The notes: generated by a model from the letters alone, not told the origin. DNA of 64,000 nt from Zobellia roscoffensis (GCF_015330165.1 NZ_JADDXT010000002.1:4254910-4318909); one strand, 5' to 3'; shown: positions 25,733 to 35,354, counted from the stretch's first letter. Numbers and translations are program-made.

Positions 25733-26605
25733 TTAACCCATAACTTCTTTTACTTTTAAGCCAATTTCAGCTGGAGAATCAACCACGTGAATTCCGTGGT
25801 CTCTCATAATTTTCTTTTTAGCTTGAGCCGTATCATCGCTTCCGCCAACAATAGCTCCGGCGTGGCCCATAGTTCTACCTGCAGGAGCAGTTTCACCAGC
25901 AATAAAACCAACAACTGGTTTTTTACTTCCACTTTCTTTATACCACTTAGCAGCATCCGCTTCTAATTGACCACCAATCTCACCGATCATAACAACACAC
26001 TCAGTCTCCGGATCATTGATTAAAAGCTCAACCGCTTCTTTTGTTGTTGTCCCAATAATTGGATCACCACCAATACCAATTGCTGTAGTAATACCTAAAC
26101 CTTGACGAACTACCTGATCCGCAGCTTCATAGGTTAAAGTACCCGATTTAGAAACGATACCTACATTTCCTTTTTTAAATACAAAACCAGGCATGATACC
26201 TACTTTAGCCTCTCCTGGAGTGATTACACCTGGACAGTTAGGACCTACCAAACGGCAGTCCATATTCGCTATATAATTTGATGCTTTTACCATATCGGCA
26301 ACAGGAATACCTTCAGTAATAGTAATAATCACTTTTATACCTGCACTGGCAGCTTCCATAATAGCATCAGCAGCAAATGCTGGCGGCACGAAAATTATGG
26401 TAGTATCCGCACCAACCTTTTCAACAGCTTCTTCAACCGTATTAAATACAGGTCTTCCCAAATGCTCTTGACCTCCTTTACCAGGAGTTACACCACCAAC
26501 AACATTGGTGCCGTACTCAATCATTTGCTCTGCGTGAAAAGTACCTTCACTACCTGTAAAGCCCTGAACTATTATCTTGGAATCTTTATTGACTAAAACG
26601 CTCAT
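25733..26605 (-). CDS. sucD: SucD: succinyl-CoA ligase, alpha subunit
   Basis: 290 residues. CoA-binding N-domain (VQGFTGSEGTFHAEQMI, GGVTPGKGG), ligase domain with VGPNCPGVI and the phosphohistidine in TMGHAGAIVGG. Catalyses the substrate-level phosphorylation step of the TCA cycle with SucC. The beta subunit is not in the window, so the two are encoded apart. Last gene of the lipid A operon. Confidence 0.96.
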   Translation of the reverse strand: MSVLVNKDSKIIVQGFTGSEGTFHAEQMIEYGTNVVGGVTPGKGGQEHLGRPVFNTVEEAVEKVGADTTIIFVPPAFAADAIMEAASAGIKVIITITEGIPVADMVKASNYIANMDCRLVGPNCPGVITPGEAKVGIMPGFVFKKGNVGIVSKSGTLTYEAADQVVRQGLGITTAIGIGGDPIIGTTTKEAVELLINDPETECVVMIGEIGGQLEADAAKWYKESGSKKPVVGFIAGETAPAGRTMGHAGAIVGGSDDTAQAKKKIMRDHGIHVVDSPAEIGLKVKEVMG

Positions 26606-26675
26606 ATACTCTCTAGTTTATTTTAATGTGACAAAAATATAGGTTTACAAATGAAATCTGAACTCAGACTGCATA

Positions 26676-27608
26676 TTATTCTTCTAATTTTTTAAGAATA
26701 GACGGAATTTTCTTCACATAAGCCAATTGTTTCAGCTTTTCACGTGATTCTTCAATAGGCGTACCAAAATAACTCTTGCCGCCCGCAACAGATTTGGTCA
26801 CTCCTGTCTGCCCCATTATAACCGCTTTCTTTCCTATTGTAATTCCACTATTGGTTCCTACTTGGCCCCATAGCGTTACTTCATCTTCAATAATTACACA
26901 ACCCGCAATGCCGGTTTGCGAGGCTATCAAGCACTTTTCACCAATTACGGTGTCATGCCCAACATGCACTTGATTATCTAACTTTGTACCTTTTTTTATG
27001 GTCGTATCACCAGTAACACCTTTATCTATAGTGCAAAGAGCGCCAATTTCAACATTATTCTCAATTACGACACGGCCACAAGAAATAAGCTTATCAAAGC
27101 CTTCTGGTCTGTTTTTGTAATAAAATGCATCTCCACCTAGAACAGAACCTGAGTGAATAATAACGTTATCTCCAATCACGCAATTATCATATAAACAGAC
27201 GTTTGCATGAATCAAACAGTTCTTTCCAATTTTTACATGATTTCCAACAAAAGCATTAGGTTGAATAATAGTTCCCTCTCCTATATCAGCGGAAACAGCA
27301 ACTGTTCTCGTTGCTCTTTCAAATGGTTTAAAGTGAAGTGAAAGCTTATTAAAATCCCTGAAAGGGTCGTCTGAAATTAAAAGTGCTTTTCCCTCAGGGC
27401 AATCTACTTTTTTATTGATAAGTACAATGGTTGCCTTTGAGGCCAATGCCTTATCATAATATTTGGGATGATCTACAAAAACAATATCACCATTCTGAAC
27501 CACATGAATCTCGTTCATACCCAAAACCAGAAAATCATCAGCGCCAACATAATCACATTTGATCAATTCAGCAATAGTCTTTAACTCTTGTGGTTGTGGA
27601 AATTTCAA
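26676..27608 (-). CDS. Second LpxD-like UDP-3-O-acylglucosamine N-acyltransferase
   Basis: 310 residues, paralogous to the lpxD at 30475. LpxD-type uridine-binding N-domain (about 1-100), then a left-handed beta helix of hexapeptide repeats (IGEGTIIQPNAFVG, IGKNCLIHANVCLY and so on) with the presumed catalytic His in HVGHDTVIGEKC. It is shorter than LpxD and lacks part of its C-terminal helix. A second LpxD-like gene after efp could act on another acyl chain or modified sugar; which one is unknown. Confidence 0.88.
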   Translation of the reverse strand: MKFPQPQELKTIAELIKCDYVGADDFLVLGMNEIHVVQNGDIVFVDHPKYYDKALASKATIVLINKKVDCPEGKALLISDDPFRDFNKLSLHFKPFERATRTVAVSADIGEGTIIQPNAFVGNHVKIGKNCLIHANVCLYDNCVIGDNVIIHSGSVLGGDAFYYKNRPEGFDKLISCGRVVIENNVEIGALCTIDKGVTGDTTIKKGTKLDNQVHVGHDTVIGEKCLIASQTGIAGCVIIEDEVTLWGQVGTNSGITIGKKAVIMGQTGVTKSVAGGKSYFGTPIEESREKLKQLAYVKKIPSILKKLEE

Positions 27609-27670
27609 TGGAACAGAATAAACGGTTATTACTTTTGAAAAAGTGTTTTAAAATTAGTTAAGAATAATAC

Positions 27671-28237
27671 TTACTCCTTAACACGTTCCATGTATGTTCC
27701 TTTTTCCGTTTCTACCTTAATTTTATCGCCTTCATTAATGAACAAAGGAACATTTACCTCTGCCCCTGTTTCTACTTTCGCAGGTTTTGTTGCATTAGTA
27801 GCTGTATTTCCTTTTACACCAGGCTCTGTATAAGTAACTTCCAAGACAACACTAGCCGGCATCTCTACTGATAAAGGCATACTATCTTCCGTATTAAAAA
27901 GAATTTTTACAATCTCTCCTTCTTTTAACAAACCAGGAGAATCTAACGAACTTTCCTGAAGCGTAATTTGGTTATAATCATCTGTATTCATAAAGTGAAA
28001 AGTTTCTCCTTCAGGATACAAAAACTGGTACGAACGCGTTTCAACACGGACATCTTCTATTTTATGACCGGCAGAAAATGTATTGTCCAATACTTTTCCA
28101 GTGGAAACACTTCTCAACTTCGTACGCACAAAGGCTGGACCTTTACCCGGTTTTACGTGTAAAAATTCAATAATTTTGTAAATATCATTGTTGTAGCGAA
28201 TACAAAGTCCTTTTCTAATATCTGATGTTGATGCCAT
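27671..28237 (-). CDS. efp: Translation elongation factor P
   Basis: 188 residues, three beta-barrel domains. The loop KPGKGPAF carries Lys32, the residue equivalent to the one modified in E. coli EF-P; the C-terminal domain has the typical DKIKVETEKGTYMERVKE ending. Relieves ribosome stalling at polyproline. Lies inside the lipid A operon between lpxA and the second lpxD-like gene. Confidence 0.96.
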   Translation of the reverse strand: MASTSDIRKGLCIRYNNDIYKIIEFLHVKPGKGPAFVRTKLRSVSTGKVLDNTFSAGHKIEDVRVETRSYQFLYPEGETFHFMNTDDYNQITLQESSLDSPGLLKEGEIVKILFNTEDSMPLSVEMPASVVLEVTYTEPGVKGNTATNATKPAKVETGAEVNVPLFINEGDKIKVETEKGTYMERVKE

Positions 28238-28321
28238 TTCTAGTTTACTGTTTTGTTGAATACCTTTTTAAATGAATGCTTCTTTCTGACGATTAAAGCT
28301 TGTTCATTAAATATCTATAAA

Positions 28322-29107
28322 TTAATTATTGCTGAAATATCCTTTCATAATTCCACGTTGGGAATCCCTAATAAATTGAAGAATCTCATCCCGTTCAGGA
28401 GTAGCTTCCATTTCAGCTTCTATAATTTGCGTTGCTTGTGAATTATTATAATGTCTTTGGTAAAGAATACGATAGATGTTCTGTATTTCACGAATCTTTT
28501 CTGATTGGAAACCACGTCTACGCAAACCTACCGAATTGATACCAACGTATGAAAGTGGCTCACGCGCAGCTTTTACAAAAGGAGGAACATCTTTTCTGAC
28601 TAACGACCCACCTGTGACAAAAGCATGTTGACCAACTGATACAAATTGATGCACAGCCACCAAACCTGCTAGGATTACGTTGTCTCCAATAGTAACATGT
28701 CCTGCAAGCGTAGAGTTGTTAGAAAAAATACAGTTGTCTCCAACAATACAATCATGCGCAATATGGCAATACGCCATAATCAAACAATTCTCGCCAATAA
28801 CAGTTTTATTTCTATCTGAAGTACCCTTATGAATAGTAGCACATTCACGAATAGTGGTATTGTTACCAATAGTTACAATGGTATCTTCTCCATTATACTT
28901 TAAATCCTGCGGCGGAGCGGAAATTACGGCACCAGGAAAAATATTACAATTTTTACCGATACGAGCACCTTCCATTATGGTCACGTTAGAACCGATCCAA
29001 GTGCCATCACCAATCGTTACGTTGTTATGAATTGTAGTAAAAGGCTCTACAACAACATTTTTAGCAATCTTTGCGCCCGGGTGAATATAGGCAAGGGGTT
29101 GATTCAT
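28322..29107 (-). CDS. lpxA: LpxA: UDP-N-acetylglucosamine acyltransferase
   Basis: 261 residues, trimeric left-handed beta helix. Hexapeptide repeats from IHPGAKIAKNVVVEPF onward; catalytic His in CHIAHDCIVGDNC; C-terminal helical part with SVGLRRRGFQSEKIREIQNIYRILY. First step of lipid A synthesis. Only one base separates it from the lpxC/fabZ stop. Confidence 0.97.
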   Translation of the reverse strand: MNQPLAYIHPGAKIAKNVVVEPFTTIHNNVTIGDGTWIGSNVTIMEGARIGKNCNIFPGAVISAPPQDLKYNGEDTIVTIGNNTTIRECATIHKGTSDRNKTVIGENCLIMAYCHIAHDCIVGDNCIFSNNSTLAGHVTIGDNVILAGLVAVHQFVSVGQHAFVTGGSLVRKDVPPFVKAAREPLSYVGINSVGLRRRGFQSEKIREIQNIYRILYQRHYNNSQATQIIEAEMEATPERDEILQFIRDSQRGIMKGYFSNN

Positions 29108-29108
29108 T

Positions 29109-30494
29109 CTATTTCTTTTTAGCTATTTGCGCCATTAATTCTGCTTCACATACCAACTTATTATTTGCGTAAGCATAAGCTTGCATGTGACAAATACCTC
29201 TTCTTATTGGCGTAATAAGGCTACAGTGAAATGTTAACGTATCACCTGGAAGTACTTTTTGTTTGAACTTAACATTATCCATTTTCATGAAGAACGTTAA
29301 ATAATTTTCTGGGTCTGGCACTGTACTCAAAACTAAGATTCCTCCTGTTTGAGCCATTGCCTCAACTTGTAATACCCCTGGCATAACTGGTGCTCCCGGG
29401 AAATGGCCAACAAAGAAATTTTCATTCATTGTTACATTTTTCATTCCCACTACATGAGTATCAGATAATTCTAAGATACGATCTATCAACAAAAATGGAG
29501 GTCTATGAGGCAGCACTTCCATAATCTGATGGATATCCATCAAAGGTGGTTGATTTAAATCGTATTGAGGAACTTTATTACGTTTCTCTAGTTTTATAAT
29601 TTTTGACAGTTTTTTCGCAAACTGTGTATTCACATAATGACCTGGCTTATTGGCTATTATTTTACCCTTAATACGGGTGCCTGCTAAAGCTACATCTCCT
29701 ATTACATCCAATAACTTATGACGTGCGGCCTCATTTGGCTGATGCAAAGTAAGGTTATCTAAAATACCATTAGGCTTCACAGAAAGTTTTTTCTTATCGA
29801 AAGCACTTTCTAACTTTCTCATGGTTTCTTCAGAAATCTCCTTATCTACATATACAATAGCATTATTAAGGTCGCCTCCTTTAATGAGTCCGTTTTCCAA
29901 AAGCATTTCTAGTTCATGAAGAAAACTAAATGTACGAGCTTCCGATATTTCATCTTTAAAGTCAGACAAGCGCTCCAACGTGGCATTTTGCGTTCCCAAA
30001 ACCTTAGTGCCAAAATCTACCATGGTTGTCACCTGATAGTGCTCAGAAGGAATTACAGTAATTTCGCTACCCGTTGCATCGTCCCTAAACGAAATAACAT
30101 CTTTTACAATATACTCTTCTCGTTCTGCATTCTGCTCTACAACACCAACGGTTTCTAAAGCCTCAACAAAATATTTTGAGGAACCATCCATAATTGGTGG
30201 TTCAGGAGCATCTAGTTCAATAAGAACATTGTCTATTTCCATCCCTACAAAAGCAGCCAAAACATGCTCTGAGGTTTGAATTTTTACCCCTCTTTTCTCT
30301 AAGTTGGTTCCACGCTGAGTGTTGATTACATAATTGGCATCTGCCTCAATAATTGGTTCTCCTTCTAGGTCTACTCTCTTAAATGCGTACCCGTGGTTTT
30401 CCGGTGCGGGAACAAATTTCATGGTTACTTCGGCTCCGGTATGAAGACCAACGCCCTTTAGAATAACCTCTTTTTTAATGGTTCTCTGTTTCAT
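29109..30494 (-). CDS. lpxC/fabZ: Fused LpxC deacetylase / FabZ dehydratase
   Basis: 461 residues from ATG 30494 (an earlier in-frame start at 30533 would add 13 residues and overlap lpxD further). N-terminal LpxC half (about 1-300): KGVGLHTGAEV, TSEHVLAAFVGMEIDNV with zinc His, and LLDVIGDVALAG. C-terminal FabZ half (about 315-461): HRPPFLLIDRI, GHFPGAPVMPGVLQVEAMAQTGG with catalytic His and Glu. The fusion joins the committed lipid A step with fatty-acid elongation and is typical of Bacteroidota. It overlaps lpxD by 20 bases. Confidence 0.95.
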   Translation of the reverse strand: MKQRTIKKEVILKGVGLHTGAEVTMKFVPAPENHGYAFKRVDLEGEPIIEADANYVINTQRGTNLEKRGVKIQTSEHVLAAFVGMEIDNVLIELDAPEPPIMDGSSKYFVEALETVGVVEQNAEREEYIVKDVISFRDDATGSEITVIPSEHYQVTTMVDFGTKVLGTQNATLERLSDFKDEISEARTFSFLHELEMLLENGLIKGGDLNNAIVYVDKEISEETMRKLESAFDKKKLSVKPNGILDNLTLHQPNEAARHKLLDVIGDVALAGTRIKGKIIANKPGHYVNTQFAKKLSKIIKLEKRNKVPQYDLNQPPLMDIHQIMEVLPHRPPFLLIDRILELSDTHVVGMKNVTMNENFFVGHFPGAPVMPGVLQVEAMAQTGGILVLSTVPDPENYLTFFMKMDNVKFKQKVLPGDTLTFHCSLITPIRRGICHMQAYAYANNKLVCEAELMAQIAKKK

Positions 30495-31524
30495 TCTTAT
30501 ATTGATCGCTGTAGTTTTTTTCCAGTTCGTCAATTCTATTTAAAATCTTCGGTAAATTCTTAAAGTAAACGTATGATTTATTGTAATCACCATAGTTTAA
30601 AGCAGGTGAGCCTTGTAACACTTCATTACTCTTTATGTTACGACCAATACCAGACTGTGCCTGTATCTTTACATTATCACCAATAGTAATATGGCCTACA
30701 ATACCAACTTGTCCACCAATCATACATCGCCTCCCTATCTTGGTAGACCCTGCAATACCCGTTTGAGCCGCAATTACGGTGTGTTCCCCAATTTCAACAT
30801 TATGAGCAATCTGAATCTGATTATCCAACTTTACTCCTTTTCTCAAAATGGTAGAACCTAAAGTAGCTCTATCTATTGTAGTTCCAGCTCCTACGTCTAC
30901 ATTATCCTCAAGAATAACATTACCTGTTTGTGGAACTTTTTGATATTCACCATTTTTATCCGGGCTAAAACCAAATCCGTCCGCCCCAATAACTACCCCA
31001 CTATTAATGACACAATTATTTCCTATAACGGTTTCCGAATATACTTTAGCTCCTGCAAAAATACTTACATTATTGCCAATGGACACGTTGTCTCCAACAT
31101 ACACGTTAGGATGAATTTTAACATTATCTCCTATTCTAACATTGTTACCTAGATAAGAAAAAGCCCCCAAATAAAAATTGTCTCCATATGTAACCGTTTC
31201 CGATTTAAACACGGGCTCCTCAATACCTGTCTTGTTATTCTTTACCTGATTATAGAATTCCAATATTTTTGAAAATGCTTCGTAAGCATCTTCTACCTTA
31301 ATAAGAATAGTCTCAAGCTCATGCTCAGGAACAAAATCTTTATTAACTATTGTTATAGATGCCTTTGTAGAATAGATGTGGGAAGTATACTTAGGATTAG
31401 CCAAAAAAGTCAAAGCACCTTTCTCGCCCTCCTCTATCTTGGCCAATTTGTGAACGGTAACCTCTGGATTTCCTTGTAGTTCACCTTCTAAAATACCTGC
31501 AATTTGACCTGCTGTAAATACCAT
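30475..31524 (-). CDS. lpxD: LpxD: UDP-3-O-acylglucosamine N-acyltransferase
   Basis: 349 residues from ATG 31524 (MVFTAGQIAGIL); a GTG two codons upstream is also open. N-terminal uridine-binding domain with GALTFLANPKY, then hexapeptide repeats, DRATLGSTILRKGVKLDNQIQIAHNVEIG containing the catalytic His, and a C-terminal helix. Third acyl transfer of lipid A synthesis. Starts 23 bases after the HD gene. Confidence 0.96.
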   Translation of the reverse strand: MVFTAGQIAGILEGELQGNPEVTVHKLAKIEEGEKGALTFLANPKYTSHIYSTKASITIVNKDFVPEHELETILIKVEDAYEAFSKILEFYNQVKNNKTGIEEPVFKSETVTYGDNFYLGAFSYLGNNVRIGDNVKIHPNVYVGDNVSIGNNVSIFAGAKVYSETVIGNNCVINSGVVIGADGFGFSPDKNGEYQKVPQTGNVILEDNVDVGAGTTIDRATLGSTILRKGVKLDNQIQIAHNVEIGEHTVIAAQTGIAGSTKIGRRCMIGGQVGIVGHITIGDNVKIQAQSGIGRNIKSNEVLQGSPALNYGDYNKSYVYFKNLPKILNRIDELEKNYSDQYKNETENH

Positions 31525-31547
31525 GAGCACAAAAGTAAGAAAAATAG

Positions 31548-32777
31548 TTAAACAGAATCTTTGGGATAACAGATATAATATTTTGTAACGGTTTTTGATA
31601 ACGCTTTTAGATTAAATTGATCCGAAGCTTTTGCTACATCAATTAATCTTTTATTCTTCTTTAATATATTGATGTTCTGATGATGACGATCATACGCCTT
31701 GTTCTCTATCTTACCTTCAAACACAAAATATACTGTTTCGTGATCCTTAAGTTTATATTTTTCTTTAACCCGCGTTCTATGTTTTTGAAAAACTGCGTTA
31801 TCAATAGGACTATTCTTAAGTTTTACTTTTAAAAACCGGCGGTTTATAAGCATCCCGCAAAGTTTAGACAAAATAAAATCCGGATGATCTTGCCACAATT
31901 TTATAGCGGCCAAAACATCTACATCATCCAATTTTGAGAATATGGTTAATATCTCCTGATTGAAATTTTGCTTCTCAATACGGTTCTCCATAAAAAACCG
32001 GAGTGCATCACTACAAACTATAACCTGACCATCATTCATGATTTCCTTGGCCCTTTGTAGAATTTTTATCAATAGCTGCTCAGCAACAATTCCTGTTTTA
32101 TGTAGATATACCTGCCAGTACATAAACCTTCTGGCCATTAGGAATTTTTCAACAGAATACACTCCCTTTTCTTCAACCACCAGATTCCCATCAACTACAT
32201 TAAGCATAGTAATCAATCGTTCTGAATTGATATTACCTTCAGCAACGCCCGTATAGAAACTATCCCTTTTTAAATAATCAAGGCGATCCATATCTAATTG
32301 ACTAGATACTAACTGATTTAAAAACCGCTTGCCATACTGTCCTTTAAAAATTGAAATGGCAAGCGTTAATCTTCCGTTAAAGATAGTGTTCAAAGCCTCC
32401 ATGAATTGCAACGAAATATACTCATGATCGGTACTCTCTACAATACTATGCTCCATAGCGTGCGAGAAAGGCCCATGACCAATATCGTGCAAAAGAATGG
32501 CGATACACAACCCCTCTTCTTCCTGCTCATTTATCTCCACACCCTTATACTTCAGGACTTGCAAAGCTTTTTGCATTAAATGCATTGAACCTAATGCATG
32601 ATGAAATCTAGTGTGATGCGCCCCAGGATAGACCAAATATGACAACCCCATTTGAGATATTCTACGTAAACGTTGAAAATACGAGTGGTTAATCAACTCG
32701 AATATTAGTCCATTCGGAATAGTAATAAATCCGTAAATTGGATCATTAAAAATTTTAAGTTTTCTTGAGTTTATCAA
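31548..32777 (-). CDS. HD-domain phosphohydrolase
   Basis: 409 residues. The dGTPase/SAMHD1-like HD core is clear: SYFQRLRRISQMGLSYLVYPGAHHTRFHHALGS, LLHDIGHGPFSHAMEHS (HD pair) and SSQLDMDRLDYLKRDSFYTGV. The start is a TTG at 32777, as no ATG precedes the conserved region. Relatives hydrolyse dNTPs or other nucleotides; the substrate here is unknown. First gene of the lipid A operon and divergent from porX. Confidence 0.88.
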   Translation of the reverse strand: MINSRKLKIFNDPIYGFITIPNGLIFELINHSYFQRLRRISQMGLSYLVYPGAHHTRFHHALGSMHLMQKALQVLKYKGVEINEQEEEGLCIAILLHDIGHGPFSHAMEHSIVESTDHEYISLQFMEALNTIFNGRLTLAISIFKGQYGKRFLNQLVSSQLDMDRLDYLKRDSFYTGVAEGNINSERLITMLNVVDGNLVVEEKGVYSVEKFLMARRFMYWQVYLHKTGIVAEQLLIKILQRAKEIMNDGQVIVCSDALRFFMENRIEKQNFNQEILTIFSKLDDVDVLAAIKLWQDHPDFILSKLCGMLINRRFLKVKLKNSPIDNAVFQKHRTRVKEKYKLKDHETVYFVFEGKIENKAYDRHHQNINILKKNKRLIDVAKASDQFNLKALSKTVTKYYICYPKDSV

Positions 32778-32920
32778 AATGAGGGTTGCTTTGCAATGTT
32801 CACGGGGTAAAGTTAGGTAAAAGACAAAGTAATAAACTCGGTAAATGAATATTTTGGCTACTCTTTAAGTTTTCAATGTTATTTTAGACCGTTTTATAAT
32901 CGAAGTAACACTACTATTAA

Positions 32921-34462
32921 ATGAATAAAATCAGCATATTATGGGTAGACGATGAAATTGATCTACTGAAACCACATATTATTTTTCTACAAGGTAAAGG
33001 CTATGATGTTATTACCTGCCAAAGTGGGCAAGAGGCACTAGAAGAATTACAGCAATCTAGGGTTGATATTATTTTCCTTGATGAGAATATGCCCGGCATA
33101 TCAGGATTAGAAACCCTGGCAGAAATAAAAGTACTAGACTCATCTATTCCGGTGGTCATGATAACCAAAAGCGAGGAAGAGTTTATCATGGAAGAGGCTA
33201 TTGGCTCCAAAATTGCCGATTACCTTATTAAACCGGTAAACCCTAATCAAATTCTACTATCCCTAAAGAAAAATTTAGACCATTCCCGTTTAGTTTCAGA
33301 AAAAACAACATCTAACTACCAACAAGAATTTAGAAAAATTGCCATGGATTTATCTATGGTGAATTCAGTTGAAGAATGGGTAGATCTATACAAGCGCTTA
33401 ATATACTGGGAATTAAGACTAGAAGATATTGAAGACAGTAGTATGTTTGAAATTCTTGAATCTCAAAAATCCGAAGCAAACAATCATTTTGGAAAATTCG
33501 TAGAGCGAAACTACCAAAGTTGGTTTAACGGAGATGGCCCCGTACTTTCTCACACCTTATTTAAAGAACTCGTTAAACCTGAACTAAAAGACTCTCGCAC
33601 TCTGCTTCTTGTTATTGACAATCTACGGTATGACCAATGGTACGCATTTGAAGATACCGTAAGTTCATTTTACAAGAAAAATAAAGAAGAATCATATTTC
33701 AGTATCCTACCCTCAGCTACGCAATATGCACGAAATGCTATTTTTTCAGGCCTCACCCCTATGGCTATGGAGAAAAAACATCCGCAATGGTGGAAGAACG
33801 ATACAGATGAAGGTGGAAAAAATCTTCATGAATCCGATTTTTTAGGTGAGCAAATAAAACGTTTAGGGCTCAATCTAAAATGGGAGTACCACAAAATTAG
33901 CACCCTTAAACAAGGCAAAAATCTATGTCAAAACTTTAAATCTCAAAAAGACAACGACTTAACCGTACTCGTGTACAACTTTGTAGATATGATTTCCCAT
34001 TCAAAAACAGAAATGGAAGTTATTAAGGAATTAGCAAGCAATGACAAAGCCTATAGATCGTTAACTCAAAGTTGGTTTAAGAACTCTCCTTTATTAGAGA
34101 TAATTCAGCAGGCACAACAAATGGGAATGAAACTGATCATCACCACAGACCATGGCACGATCAACGTTAAACAACCCTCCAAGGTCATTGGCGATAAAGA
34201 AACCAGCCTCAACCTACGCTATAAAACAGGCCGTAGCCTAACTTACGAGGACAAAGATGTGCTAGCGGCTCAAGACCCAGCTCACATTCATTTACCACGT
34301 ATAAACATGAGTAGTTCTTTTATTTTTGCTAAAAACGACTTGTTTTTTGCCTACCCCAACAACTACAATCATTACGTTAGCTATTATCGGAATACCTACC
34401 AACATGGAGGAATTTCTTTAGAAGAGATGATCATTCCATTCGTAGTTTTATCACCAAAATAG
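32921..34462 (+). CDS. porX: PorX-type response regulator with PglZ phosphatase domain
   Basis: 513 residues. N-terminal receiver domain (about 1-120) with acidic pocket VDDE and phospho-acceptor D54 (FLDENMPG). C-terminal alkaline-phosphatase-like PglZ domain (about 205-513) with LLLVIDNLRYDQW, SILPSATQYARNAIFSG, ITTDHGTINV and YQHGGISLEEMIIPF supplying likely zinc ligands. This fusion is diagnostic of PorX, which in Porphyromonas and Flavobacterium works with PorY to control type IX secretion. PorY is not in the window. Fourteen bases before tsaE. Confidence 0.93.
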   Translation: MNKISILWVDDEIDLLKPHIIFLQGKGYDVITCQSGQEALEELQQSRVDIIFLDENMPGISGLETLAEIKVLDSSIPVVMITKSEEEFIMEEAIGSKIADYLIKPVNPNQILLSLKKNLDHSRLVSEKTTSNYQQEFRKIAMDLSMVNSVEEWVDLYKRLIYWELRLEDIEDSSMFEILESQKSEANNHFGKFVERNYQSWFNGDGPVLSHTLFKELVKPELKDSRTLLLVIDNLRYDQWYAFEDTVSSFYKKNKEESYFSILPSATQYARNAIFSGLTPMAMEKKHPQWWKNDTDEGGKNLHESDFLGEQIKRLGLNLKWEYHKISTLKQGKNLCQNFKSQKDNDLTVLVYNFVDMISHSKTEMEVIKELASNDKAYRSLTQSWFKNSPLLEIIQQAQQMGMKLIITTDHGTINVKQPSKVIGDKETSLNLRYKTGRSLTYEDKDVLAAQDPAHIHLPRINMSSSFIFAKNDLFFAYPNNYNHYVSYYRNTYQHGGISLEEMIIPFVVLSPK

Positions 34463-34475
34463 AAGTATTTATATA

Positions 34476-34886
34476 ATGAACATCACATATACCGAAAAGG
34501 AAATTGACCAAGTTGCCAAGATGGTTATTGAGAAGTCCACGAACAAGGTTCTCCTTTTTCACGCACCTATGGGAGCAGGCAAGACCACATTGATTAAAGC
34601 CATAGCTAAACATCTTGGCGTTGTCGATGCCGGAAACAGCCCCACCTTTGGAATTGTAAACGAATATGAAAATAAAAGCAGCCATCTATTGGCTTATCAT
34701 TTTGACTTTTATCGTTTAAATGATGAAATGGAAGCCTTGGACATGGGCTTTGAAGATTATCTTAATAAAAATGTGTGGGTTTTCATTGAATGGCCAAATA
34801 AAATTGAATCTTTCTTGCCAGAAAAAAGCACCAATATATATATTGAAGTTATTGATATGACAACGCGACGTATTACAATATCATAA
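34476..34886 (+). CDS. tsaE: TsaE: tRNA threonylcarbamoyladenosine ATPase
   Basis: 136 residues. P-loop APMGAGKTTLIKAIAKHLG, then SPTFGIVNEYE, FYRLNDEMEALDMGFEDYL and VFIEWPNKIE, the typical small TsaE layout. Supports t6A synthesis at position 37 of ANN-decoding tRNAs. Cotranscribed with porX. Confidence 0.95.
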   Translation: MNITYTEKEIDQVAKMVIEKSTNKVLLFHAPMGAGKTTLIKAIAKHLGVVDAGNSPTFGIVNEYENKSSHLLAYHFDFYRLNDEMEALDMGFEDYLNKNVWVFIEWPNKIESFLPEKSTNIYIEVIDMTTRRITIS

Positions 34887-34961
34887 ACTTAGTTACCGAT
34901 CGTCGAAAACATCGTTTAAGGTAAAGATTTATTGTACGAAACTTGTTAAATTAGTCAATGT

Positions 34962-35009
34962 GTACGTTTTTTCGGATAAATGGTTTTCATTTAACATTTA
35001 AAAACGTAC
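34962..35009. promoter_or_regulatory. Spaced inverted repeat before the small lipoprotein
   Basis: GTACGTTTTT (34962-34971) and AAAAACGTAC (35000-35009) are perfectly complementary, 28 bases apart. The right arm ends 19 bases before a TACTTTTG promoter box, so it covers the -33 region. Candidate regulator site or hairpin. Confidence 0.45.
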
Positions 35010-35028
35010 TTTAGGATATTTTTTTTCC

Positions 35029-35036
35029 TACTTTTG
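35029..35036 (+). promoter_or_regulatory. Promoter -7 box (TACTTTTG) for the small lipoprotein
   Basis: Exact match to TAnnTTTG, 42 bases before the ATG at 35079. The -33 region has no clear TTTG but overlaps the right arm of the GTACGTTTTT inverted repeat. Confidence 0.55.
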
Positions 35037-35078
35037 ACCTATAACTAATTAATCTTTAATAATTTAAAACCCCTGAAA

Positions 35079-35264
35079 ATGAAAAAATTAGTATTTGGCC
35101 TTTTGGCATGTGTAGCTCTTTTAGCTGTTTCTTGTGAATCAAGTGATGTAGCATCTGATGATTCTCTTTACACAGAAGAAGGTGTTGACCGAAGTAAAAT
35201 AACTACCTCTAACAAACAATCGGTAGATAGAAGTAAAATAACCACCTCCAACAGGAGAAATTAG
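35079..35264 (+). CDS. Tiny lipoprotein with duplicated VDRSKITTSN motif
   Basis: 61 residues. Lipoprotein signal MKKLVFGLLACVALLAVSC (lipid Cys19), leaving a 43-residue mature peptide. VDRSKITTSN occurs twice (36-45 and 49-58), a 13-residue period also visible in the DNA (35184-35252), so it arose by a short tandem duplication. It has its own promoter box and terminator, which suggests an abundant single-gene transcript. I know no family for it. Confidence 0.72.
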   Translation: MKKLVFGLLACVALLAVSCESSDVASDDSLYTEEGVDRSKITTSNKQSVDRSKITTSNRRN

Positions 35265-35292
35265 AGGTTTTCAATAAAAAATGTTTTTTTTT

Positions 35293-35323
35293 AAAAGGGT
35301 AATCAATAAATTACCCTTTTTTT
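35293..35323 (+). terminator. Terminator after the small lipoprotein
   Basis: AAAAGGGTAAT / ATTACCCTTTT, 11-bp perfect stem with 6-base loop, followed by TTT; lies 29 bases after the stop. Confidence 0.88.
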
Positions 35324-35354
35324 CGTTACCTCCTTTATAGGAAGCCATGTATTA

